From assembly GCA_016707705.1 (NCBI GenBank), contig JADJHD010000012.1, positions 97,339-161,338 of the forward strand: DNA of 64,000 nt. The letters run 5' to 3'. This stretch comes from Bacteroidales bacterium. GTDB taxonomy: Bacteria; Bacteroidota; Bacteroidia; Bacteroidales; UBA4417. The notes under the pieces are model-generated. The model saw only the letters and a program-made list of their open reading frames with translations, had not been told where the DNA came from and did no database searches. Of this stretch, positions 45,570 through 55,500 are shown piece by piece; the stretch's first letter is position 1; each line of letters begins with the position of its first letter. A program made the position numbers and the translations under genes.

Positions 45570-46658
45570 GTGGATTTGCGACTGAAGAAGATAGACATCT
45601 ACATTATCAAGAAATTTCTTGGTACCTACTTCTATTCCATCCTCCTGCTGGCTGTTATCATCATCATTTTCGACATTTCCGAGAAAATTGATGACTTCAT
45701 CGATCGCAAGGCACCTTTATCAGCAATCATTTTCCAGTATTACCTGAACTTCATTCCGTATTTCGTGAATATGTTCAGTTCGCTGTTCACCTTTATCTCG
45801 GTAATCTATTTTACCTCCAGGATGGCGGCCAATACAGAGATTATAGCCATTCTGAGCAACGGTGTGAGTTTCTGGAGGATGCTGCGGCCTTATCTGATTT
45901 CGGCTATTTTCCTAACAGTCATGTCCTTCGCACTTATGAATTACGTGATTCCCTACACCAATCGGGGTATGCGAAGTTTTGAGAAGGTCTATATCAAGAA
46001 TCCCTTCAGGGTGAATGATATGAATATCCATATGCAGATAAGGCCGGATACCATGATTTATGTGGAGAATTACAATAATGTGGTAAATATCGGCTATCGC
46101 TTTACACTGGAAGCCTTCAGGAACAATGAACTGAAGCTGAAAATGTCAGCCGACATGATCAAATGGGATTCGGTGAAGGGTCGCTGGAAAGCCAGTAATT
46201 ATACCATCCGCACCATTGAAGAACGAAAGGAGAAGTTGCAGAGAGGTAGGGAACTGGATACTGTTTTGCAATTTAGACCAGATGACTTTATCACCGATAT
46301 AGAGGATGCAAAAATCATGACGTATAACCAGCTCAATAAGTACATTGAGAAGGAAAAGCTCAAGGGGAATACTGCTGTGGGCAAGTTTTCGCTCGAAAAG
46401 AACAAGAGGATAACTTTCCCATTCGCAAACCTGGTGCTTGCCTTTATTGGGGTTGCATTGTCGAGCCGAAAGGTTAGGGGCGGAATCGGGATGCATCTTG
46501 GAATGGGTATAGCCATTGCCTTCACCTTTATCCTGCTGCTGCAGGTGACCTCGGTATTCGCAGTGTTTGGCAACCTTCCTCCCTATATTTCCCTATGGAT
46601 TCCCAACTTTATTTTCGCAATAGTTGCAGTGATCCTGCTCATCAGGGCTCCCAAATAG
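45570..46658 (+). CDS. LptF/LptG family permease (lipopolysaccharide export)
   Basis: 362 aa from GTG at 45570; an in-frame stop 15 bases upstream excludes any ATG. DIYIIKKFLGTYFYSILLL starts the first of six membrane segments: three lie before and three after a central periplasmic beta-jellyroll (about 140-240). MAANTEIIAILSNGVSFWRML is the conserved coupling helix of LptF/G. In the family these permeases, with LptB ATPase and LptA/C/D, extract LPS from the inner membrane. A single family member is here, so the partner is encoded elsewhere. It is convergent with ispE. Confidence 0.9.
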   Translation: MDLRLKKIDIYIIKKFLGTYFYSILLLAVIIIIFDISEKIDDFIDRKAPLSAIIFQYYLNFIPYFVNMFSSLFTFISVIYFTSRMAANTEIIAILSNGVSFWRMLRPYLISAIFLTVMSFALMNYVIPYTNRGMRSFEKVYIKNPFRVNDMNIHMQIRPDTMIYVENYNNVVNIGYRFTLEAFRNNELKLKMSADMIKWDSVKGRWKASNYTIRTIEERKEKLQRGRELDTVLQFRPDDFITDIEDAKIMTYNQLNKYIEKEKLKGNTAVGKFSLEKNKRITFPFANLVLAFIGVALSSRKVRGGIGMHLGMGIAIAFTFILLLQVTSVFAVFGNLPPYISLWIPNFIFAIVAVILLIRAPK

Positions 46659-46683
46659 TATTTTCTGAAAACAGATTGATTTC

Positions 46684-47496
46684 TTAAAGAAGGCTTTTCC
46701 AGGTGAAAAGTCCCGGCATATTTATTTCAGGTGTTGCATCTGCATTAAAAATCCCGTAAACAGCTGATCCGCTGCCACTCATTGAAGCATAGATTGCTCC
46801 CTGCCGATAAAGTTCGTTTTTGATTTCTTCAATTTTGGGATGAGCTTTGAAGACCGACTCTTCAAAATCATTTTTGACTTTTTCCTTCCACTTTGTAATT
46901 GGTGAGTTCATCAAGGCGTCAAGACTGATTTCAGGAAATCGAGGCTTAACACCTGCATAGGCTTCTGCAGTTGAAACCCCTTCTGAAGGTTTTACGAGAT
47001 ACAGTTGATATCCACTCAGACTGAACTGGACCGGATTCAGGATTTCGCCCTTGTGAGTGGCAATTGCCGGACTATTCAACAGGAAAAATGGACAGTCCAT
47101 ACCAAGTTTGAAAGCCAGTGACTTCAGGTCAATAAGGGATAAATTCAGATTGAAAATTTCATTCAGCATCTGAAGGGTAAATGCAGCATCCGAAGAACCG
47201 CCGCCCAATCCTGCTCCATGGGGAATGAGTTTGTGGAGGTGCATCTCAACGGCAGGGATACCATAGGATTCATGCATCAGTTTCCATGCCCTGTAGCAAA
47301 GGTTCTGTTGCATTTCACCCTGTGGCACATTTCCGGTAACGGTCAGTTTGGTTTCGCCTGAAGAAGTTGGAACAATTTCCAGAATATCCCGAAGAGGAAT
47401 TGGGAACATAAGCGATTCAATCCGGTGATAACCATCGGGGAGCTTTTCAAGAATGGAGAGGCCGATATTGATTTTACAGTTCGGGAACCGGATCAT
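46684..47496 (-). CDS. ispE: 4-diphosphocytidyl-2-C-methyl-D-erythritol kinase
   Basis: 270 aa. GHMP-kinase fold: KINIGLSILEKLPDGYHRIESLM at the N-terminus, the phosphate-binding loop PHGAGLGGGSSDAAFTL, and MSGSGSAVYGIF near the C-terminus. It phosphorylates CDP-methylerythritol in the non-mevalonate isoprenoid pathway, cytoplasmic. It is slightly shorter than the E. coli enzyme. It is convergent with the permease gene. Confidence 0.96.
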   Translation of the reverse strand: MIRFPNCKINIGLSILEKLPDGYHRIESLMFPIPLRDILEIVPTSSGETKLTVTGNVPQGEMQQNLCYRAWKLMHESYGIPAVEMHLHKLIPHGAGLGGGSSDAAFTLQMLNEIFNLNLSLIDLKSLAFKLGMDCPFFLLNSPAIATHKGEILNPVQFSLSGYQLYLVKPSEGVSTAEAYAGVKPRFPEISLDALMNSPITKWKEKVKNDFEESVFKAHPKIEEIKNELYRQGAIYASMSGSGSAVYGIFNADATPEINMPGLFTWKSLL

Positions 47497-47631
47497 GGAA
47501 AGGGCGTTGAATGCTCTGTAAAAGTAAGAAAAGCCTGTCGAATACGACTGTAAGAATCGACGGAATTGTCAGGGGTGCTCTGATCTGACAATGAATGAAG
47601 AAGCCTTGAAAGCTAAGATGCTTAAATCTGC

Positions 47632-47639
47632 TATATTTG
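47632..47639 (+). promoter_or_regulatory. Putative -7 element of the PMT-type glycosyltransferase gene
   Basis: TATATTTG fits TAnnTTTG; a TTG at 47606-47608 lies 23 bases upstream. The ATG preferred for the gene is at 47682. Confidence 0.45.
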
Positions 47640-47681
47640 AATGATAAATGGAACAAACTCCATTATAGTAATAAGGTTAGG

Positions 47682-49121
47682 ATGACATTCCAATTTCCGA
47701 CTAACAGGGAAGGCATGAAGCTGATATTTTCAGATATCCGTTTCTGGATACTGCTTTTCTTTATAGTCAGGCTGTATGGAATTACCCAGCCGCCATTGGA
47801 AATAGCCCATAACTGGCGCCAGACCAATGTGGCAATGGTTGCACGGAATTTTCTGGAAACGGATCCCAATATCCTTTATCCAAGGATAGATGTAGCAGGG
47901 GAGAAATCTGGGATTACAGGAATGGAATTTCCCTTGCTTAACTACCTCATGTACATGGTTTCCCTCCTTTTTGGTTACCAGCACTGGTATGGCAGACTCA
48001 TAAATCTGATTGTTTCCAGCTTTGGAATCTACTTTTTTCATCAGTTGTTAAGGCGCTATTTCGACCGAAGAATTGCCCTGCATGCCAGTTTGATAATGAT
48101 TTGCTCCATTTGGTTTGCCTATTCAAGGAAGATTATGCCGGATACTTTTTCTGCATCCCTTGTGATTACAGGGGTATTCCTTGGAGATGGATTTTTGGGC
48201 AGGCCTTCCGGCAAGCGAAAAATCTGGGAGGGAATGGGAGCTTTTCTGTTTATTACATTGGGATTGCTGTCGAAGCTGCCATCCGCATCATTGCTGGTGT
48301 TTCTTTTACCCGGATTGCTCAAGGGACAAGCGTCACGCTTGCAGAAAGTACTTTTCTCATCTGCCATGTTTTTGAGCACTATGCTGGTTTATGGATGGTA
48401 TGGGTATTGGGTTCCTTATTTGCAGAGAACCTATGGACTGGGATATTTCTTTATGGGTGCGGGAATAGGAGAAAGCATTGATGCGCTGCTACTGAAATGG
48501 CCGTTGGTATTGCAGAAGTTTTATGACGATGCCCTGAAATTCTTTGGATTTGGATTTTTTATTCTGGGTATTGTCCTTGCTGCCTACCGAAAGGAAAGAA
48601 GTATCCTATGGCTCCTTCTTTTAGGAAGCATTGCCTTTATTCCGATAGTGCTGAAGGGTGGTGATAATTTTGCCAGGCATTCCTACTATATTATTCCTTT
48701 CGTGCCGGTAATGGCGGTACTTGCTGCTTATGGGACCACCTTTCTGAAAGGATGGAAATCGGTACTTCTGGTATCACTGATCTGTTTGGAGGGCATTCTG
48801 AACCAGCAGCATGATTTTCGAATTAAGGAGAAGGACAGGGGAATTCTCAATCTTGAGCAGGATCTGGATAAATTTGCAAAACGCGGGGACTTGCTGTTGA
48901 TTAACAGTGGTGAATACCCAACTCCCATGTACTTTGCACACAGAAAGGGTTGGGTCCTGTCAAATGAGCAAATACAGCAGCCTTCAACCATTGTTGATTT
49001 AAAGCAGAAGGGACTGAAATGTATCGTAATTCTGAAAAAAACCTTTGGATCAGAAATTCCACTGGCATTGCCAAAGCTGATGGAAAATGAGGATTATTGC
49101 ATCTATCGGATTAGCGACTAA
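47682..49121 (+). CDS. Membrane glycosyltransferase, ArnT/PMT (GT39/83) type
   Basis: 479 aa from ATG at 47682; an upstream TTG at 47637 would overlap the promoter box. Eight or more membrane segments are visible. PLEIAHNWRQTNVAMVARNFLE near residue 40 matches the first periplasmic loop of PMT_2 / ArnT-like transferases that use polyprenyl-phosphate sugars, and FPLLNYLMYMVSLLFG and WFAYSRKIMPDTF belong to the same family. The C-terminal roughly 100 residues form a soluble domain (DLLLINSGEYPTPMYFAHR). The acceptor (lipid A, protein or glycan) is unknown. Confidence 0.85.
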   Translation: MTFQFPTNREGMKLIFSDIRFWILLFFIVRLYGITQPPLEIAHNWRQTNVAMVARNFLETDPNILYPRIDVAGEKSGITGMEFPLLNYLMYMVSLLFGYQHWYGRLINLIVSSFGIYFFHQLLRRYFDRRIALHASLIMICSIWFAYSRKIMPDTFSASLVITGVFLGDGFLGRPSGKRKIWEGMGAFLFITLGLLSKLPSASLLVFLLPGLLKGQASRLQKVLFSSAMFLSTMLVYGWYGYWVPYLQRTYGLGYFFMGAGIGESIDALLLKWPLVLQKFYDDALKFFGFGFFILGIVLAAYRKERSILWLLLLGSIAFIPIVLKGGDNFARHSYYIIPFVPVMAVLAAYGTTFLKGWKSVLLVSLICLEGILNQQHDFRIKEKDRGILNLEQDLDKFAKRGDLLLINSGEYPTPMYFAHRKGWVLSNEQIQQPSTIVDLKQKGLKCIVILKKTFGSEIPLALPKLMENEDYCIYRISD

Positions 49122-49545
49122 TCTGTTCTTATTGTAGCATTTATCTTGCACACGATTCTAAATAGACGGATCAAATATTAATAACATTTCTGAATTTTGA
49201 ATTTTTCATCTGATTTAATTATCAGTTATACAGGCTTTTACACATTGGTGTTGCAGAACTTTTGCCTGACAATATCTAAACTCCAAATATCAGAAGGCAT
49301 TGATTGTCCACGGATTGTGAACATATTTTTCTGTATTCTGTTTCTTACTCCTACATAATATTATTGCGCTCTCCCTTACGCTAAGAATGCTGATTGGATC
49401 TCATTAAGCATCATTACATTTTTTTCCTTGCCTTTTTTAAAAGTTGATTGCCGCTAAGTTTTGAATCATTTCAAATCCAAAATGCGCATTAACGTACCTT
49501 AATACATATTGACCAAACAATTAGTAATTATTTATAAGGAAAACT
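49122..49545. other. Upstream region of the giant surface protein gene
   Basis: 424 AT-rich bases without a gene. A TACCTTAA near 49495 resembles a -7 box but lacks a partner. A CTGAT/ATCAG inverted repeat (49210-49225) is too short to interpret. No terminator for the preceding gene was found. Confidence 0.45.
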
Positions 49546-52500
49546 ATGAGACTACATTTACTTTTTATGGCAGGCCTATTCATGATAGGCGCCCTTTCAA
49601 CCAAAGCAGCAATATCAAATCCTGCTGGTAATAAGTCAAAGACCTCCATAGAATCGTGGAATGGATTTTCAGAATCCAGGGAAAACAGTAATCCTCAGCT
49701 GGTTGCTCTTTTGAGTAATGCCTTTCTGAATCCCCAAAAGAGTATTTCAAGAGCGTATGAACTGGCAGGCTTTTCCTTAGCAGCAGAGCCCTGGTCAAAT
49801 TCCAACCTTAATTTTCCTTCATCAGCATGTTGTCCCGACTTTATCCTTTCGGATGCCATTGATATTTGTCCACCGGATGGAGCATGCCCTCCGGGAGGTA
49901 CCAGACCTGATCAGGGCGGTGCGCGGGCAATGGCAGCGTGTAAGAATACAATGCATAAGTACACTGTATTTCCCAAGGACCCGGCCTTTACCTATGTCTG
50001 GACAATTACAGGCGGAACCCCTGCCAGTTACACTGGAAATCCTGTATATATCACCTGGGGAGGCGGAACGACAGGAACTATCAAGGTAGTTATCAGCAAT
50101 GCAGCTACCGGAGGAACCTGTTTGGATTCCATCACCCAGAATGTCTGTCTTATAGATGGCCCAATGGCTGATTTCACAGTTTCAACTGATACTACCTGTG
50201 TTAATACACCTGTTCACTTTACAAATACTTCGGTAGGCGGTAGCGTTTTCTACTGGGACTTCGGTGACGGAACTACTTCCAATCTTGCAAATCCTCCGGA
50301 TCATGCCTATTCAACTTTCGGAACCTACAATGTATTGCTTATTGCCCAGGATATGGGAGCAGGTCACGGTGTAACCGGATCTCAGGGTGCAGATGAAAAA
50401 GTTCCTTGCGGATGCATTGATTCCATATGGAAAACCATTGTAGTTCTGCCCGGTGTCGGTCCTGTAATTGATTATGATTGTTGCTTCGGTACCGTCTGTG
50501 CCGGTGATACATCTTCCTTCTGCACGCCTATGGTTTGCGGCACCTATAACTGGAGCGTAACCAATGGCACCATTATTTCCGGACTGAATACAAACTGCAT
50601 CAAGGTAAAGTGGAATGCAACCTATACCGTTCCTACTACTGTAAGTCTTCAAAGTTGTGCTACCTCTACATGTCCGGGAACGGCCACACTGAATGTGCCG
50701 GTCCTTTATCCCAATCTCCCGATCAATGGTCCCAATACTGTTTGCGTTGGGTCTTCGGGAAGCTATTCCCTGCCCTGGTTACCAGGGACTTATTACAACT
50801 GGACTGTCACCGGACCGGGTCCGAATATTTTCAATCAGCAGGACAGGAATACAACCAATGTCAACATTACTTTCACTTCGCCCGGCCCGCATTGGGTGAA
50901 ATGTGAATACGACAATCCTCTTGCCGGCTGTAATGGAGTGGATTCGATAATGGTAAATGTGTTGCCCAAAATGGCAATTACCGGTGATCTTGTGGTTTGT
51001 GAAGCCAATACGACACCTTATACTGTTACCGCAGGACCGGCATTCTGGAGTGTTTCACCTCCGGGGCCATTTATTTCCGGTAATGGGAATCAAACAGTGA
51101 ATATTACCTGGGCTCCTCCGGGAGAATATCTTTTAACTGCTGTTTCACTCACCCCCGGAGTTTTCTGCAACGACACCGCCTACCTGAAAGTAAAGGTGGT
51201 TGCCAAACCAATACTCGGTCCAATTACTGGATTAAGTACGGTGTGTCCCGGCTCCAAGACCAGCTATGGCATTACTTCGAATGTAAGTGGCAGCCCTTTT
51301 GTCTGGACTATTACCACCGGAACTGGAAGCATCCCTTCTCAAATGGGTGCTGATAATGATTCAATCGTGGTGGATTGGGGCACAGGACCATGGGTTTTAA
51401 GTGTTTACCAGAATGTGGAAATAAGTCCTGGTATTTTCTGTCCTTCCCTCACTCAGAGCCTTCCTGTAAATCCGTATCCTTTGCCTGTTCCAAGTGGTCC
51501 GGGAACGGTTTGCATTGATGATTTGGTGAACTACACTGTTACAGGTACTCCGCCACCGGGAGGATTTCAATGGACAATACTTCCGGCAAATAGTGGAACC
51601 ATCCAAAGCGGACAAGGGTCAGCCTCGGTATTTATCCAATGGCATGGTCCACCAACCACAGCAACAGTGAAAGTTTCAAATTGCTCCGGATCAGGTACAA
51701 TGCCTGTTGTAATCAATGGAATACCGACACCTGTCGCATCGTATAACATGACACCGGTATTCTGTCAGGGTACGGTCCAAACGCTGGGGTTATCCACAGC
51801 CAATATTCCAGGATATACCTATCAGTGGTATCTCAATGGTTCTCCTGTACCACTTGCAACCAATGCCACACTTAATGTCAATATAGCACCACTTGCTATC
51901 GGAGTTTACCAGTATTATGTGCTGGTGACCGTAAATGGCTGTTCAGCAAAATCGAATATCATCAAGGTATTTATTAATGATTGTACTCCCGGCACTCCCG
52001 GTGGGCCTCCTGTCGGATGTATCTGCGATGCCATTCCGTATTTCCAGACTTATGTTGTTTGCGGCAATATCACTTTGCTGAATCAATCAACTGTGCAGGC
52101 TCCAAATACAATCACCAATTATTTATGGACGGTGAGCGGACCGGGTACAGGAGTTTTCACTCCAAGCAATACAAGTGCAAATCCTTCCCTCACGGTTAAT
52201 GCTTCCGGGTTGTATACAATTTCACTAACAGTTACCTCATCCTCAGGATGTTCATGCACCTATACTGCCTATGCGAATGTATTCCTGCCCACGGCCAGTT
52301 TCACCTATACCAGTCCGGTTTGCATGAATTCTCCTGCATTGTTCTCAGCAAATCCCGGTGGTCCGGCGAACAGCTATGCGTGGAATTTCGGAGATACAGC
52401 TACTTCATTTGTTGCTAACACCCAGCATGCCTACAATTATGCCAGTCCTCCGCCTTTCACTGTCACGCTGGTAATTACCGATCCCTATGGATGCGTTGCA

Positions 52501-55500
52501 ACGGCTTCAAATCCTGTAGTTGTAAATCCCAAACCGGTTTGCACCATAACGGCATCGGATACAACTATTTGTCCGGGCAGTTTTGCGATCTTATCAGCCT
52601 GTAACGGGATGAGTTCCTACCAATGGTATAAAAACGGAAATCCGATAAATCTGGCTACAGCTCAAACCTATAATGCCTATGAGCATGGTGAATACTGGGT
52701 TGTAATGACCAACAGTTTCGGCTGTTCTGATAAGTCCAATAAGATATATATCTATCTGCTCGCTCCGCCTGTTGCCAGAATCACAGGAAACGGCTATGTG
52801 TGCTCATATCCTTCAACTACAGAGGTCATTTCTTTGACAACTGTCGACAAGCCAAGCTATTCCTACAGCTGGAGCAGCAATCCGCCGGGAGCAGTTTTCT
52901 ATCCGGCAAACTTCTACAATCCTACTATCAGCGTCAATTTACCGGCTGCATTGCCTGTAACCTATGAGTTTATGGTGTTGGTAACAGATACAGTAACGGG
53001 ATGCACAGCGAGTGATACCATGTGTGTCACCTTCTACAGGAAGCCTCCCCTTACAGTGACCAACTTCAATACCTGCGAACCAGCCAGTGTTGTGCTGACG
53101 CCGACACCAAACAATACGACCCAGTTTGATTACCTATGGAATAATGGACAAACTACCCCGGTTATAACAGCGTCCAAGCCTGGTTTTTACAGTTTGACCA
53201 TCACTAATAAATCAACAGGATGTTCAACAACTGCCAATGCCGGTTCCATTTATGCCAAACCGGATCTTAGCCTGTTCCCGCTTGGATGTGACTCCATCTG
53301 CAGTACCGACACCTTGTTTATGTACATTCCTCTTCCTCTGGATGCATTCGGGCCGAATTCAACCTATGGTGGAGCCTATCCAAGCATCGACTGGTATGAC
53401 AATGGCAATTACGGAACACCAGTGGGCTCAGGTCAGAGTTTCCCATTTGTAACCAATGTACTTGGGAGCCATCAGTTATCTGTAATAGTCACGAATTCAC
53501 ATAATTGTGTGGATACAGCAGGAGTTTTCTGTCTTAATGTGAGGGACTGCCCCCCGTTCTACGGAATTGATTTTGGCGATGTTCCGGATGATGATGTACT
53601 GCCTGGTGATTTCCCAACCTTATTGGCCAGCAATGGCGCGCGACATCTGATTTCCCCGACTGTTTACATGGGTAGCAAGGTAGATGCTGAAGCGGATGGC
53701 CAGCCGAGTTTCATGGCTGTATGCGATGACAATGACTGTTTCTTTGTTTCTTCCGGTGATGATGAAGATGGAGTAAGCATTCCGGCAAGTGTATACCAGG
53801 GATCAACGGTTAATGTTACTGTTGTGGCTTCCGTTCCCGGGTATCTGGATGCCTGGATGGACTTCAACCTGAATATGGACTGGTCAAATGCCGGTGATCA
53901 TATCTTTACAAACCAGCTTCTGGCTGCAGGGTCAAATACTCTGACTTTCACGGTACCTGCCACTGCAACTTTAGGTCAATCCTATGCCAGATTCCGCTTC
54001 CGTACAGCCAATAACGTCATTAACTTCTTTGGTCTGGAGCAGGATGGGGAAGTTGAAGATTATGCCGTTCACATTGACCTTCCACCCGGAGAGCAGCTTG
54101 ATTTCGGTGATGTACCGGATGATCCGGCCAGTACCAGTGATTTCCCAACCCTGCTGCTGAGCAATGGTGCAAGGCATAGCGTTGTCGCGAATGTGTATCT
54201 CGGCTCACTAATTGATACCGAAACAGATGGACAGCCAACACTTCCAGCTGATGGAGATGATGTGAACAATTTGGATGATGAGGACGGTGTTGCCATACCA
54301 GCTGTGATCGTTCAGGGATCCACTGTGACAGTTACTGTTACTGCTTCGGTAAGCGGATATCTCGATGCCTGGATGGATTTCAACGGAAACTCAGACTGGG
54401 CGAATGCCGGAGAACATATTTTCAACAATGTTGCTTTGGCTGCAGGTTCGAATACCCTGAGTCTGACTGTCCCGCTTGCTGCAATGACCGGACCTTCGTA
54501 TGCTAGATTCCGCTTCCATACCGCAAATGGTACCGTAAATTATGATGGTTGGGTTGCTGATGGTGAGGTTGAAGATTATGCTGTTTACATTGAACCGGTG
54601 CCCGGAACTTTCGATTTCGGTGATGTGCCGGATGATGATATCATTACTACCGATTTTCCGACCCTGCTTCTCAGCAATGGTGCTAGGCATCTTATTTCAT
54701 CCAATGTTTACCTGGGTAGCATAGTTGATGCTGAACCTGATGGACAGCCCAGCTATTTAGCTGTATGTGATGATAATGACTGTTTTTATGTATCATCAGG
54801 CGATGATGAAGATGGAGTGAATATGCCTTCAACTGCAGTGCAGGGAGCAACTGTAACCCTCACTGTTGTAGCATCAACAGTTGGTTATCTGGATGCCTGG
54901 ATGGACTTTAACCTTGATAGTGACTGGTCGACTGCCGGGGAGCATATATTTACCAATCAGCTTCTGGCAGCAGGATCCAACACACTAACATTCACCATAC
55001 CTGCAACTGCAAGCCAGGGGATCAGTTATTCACGCTTCAGATTCAGAACCAGTTCCAGTCCGGTAAGTTTCTTTGGATTGGTAGCTGATGGAGAGGTTGA
55101 AGATTACTCAACTATTATCAAGTCCAATGGCGGACAGGAAAATCTTGATTTCGGAGATGTTCCGGATAATCCTTCGAATCCTTCCGATTTCCCGACCTTG
55201 CTTGCGAGCAATGGGGCAAGGCACACAATTGTGTCAGGGATATTGATGGGCTCACTCATTGATGCTGAAACCAACGGGCAACCCAGTGTACTTGCTGATG
55301 GGGATGACCTTAATACAATTGATGATGAAGATGGTGTAGTTATTCCCACCTACATTACTGTCGGAACCACTGTTAATATCACAGTCATGGCATCTGTTGC
55401 AGGATTCCTTGATGCCTGGATTGACTATAACGGCAATGGAATCTGGGGTGCGGGAGTTGAACATATTTTCACAAATCAGTCACTTTCTGCTGGCTCCAAT

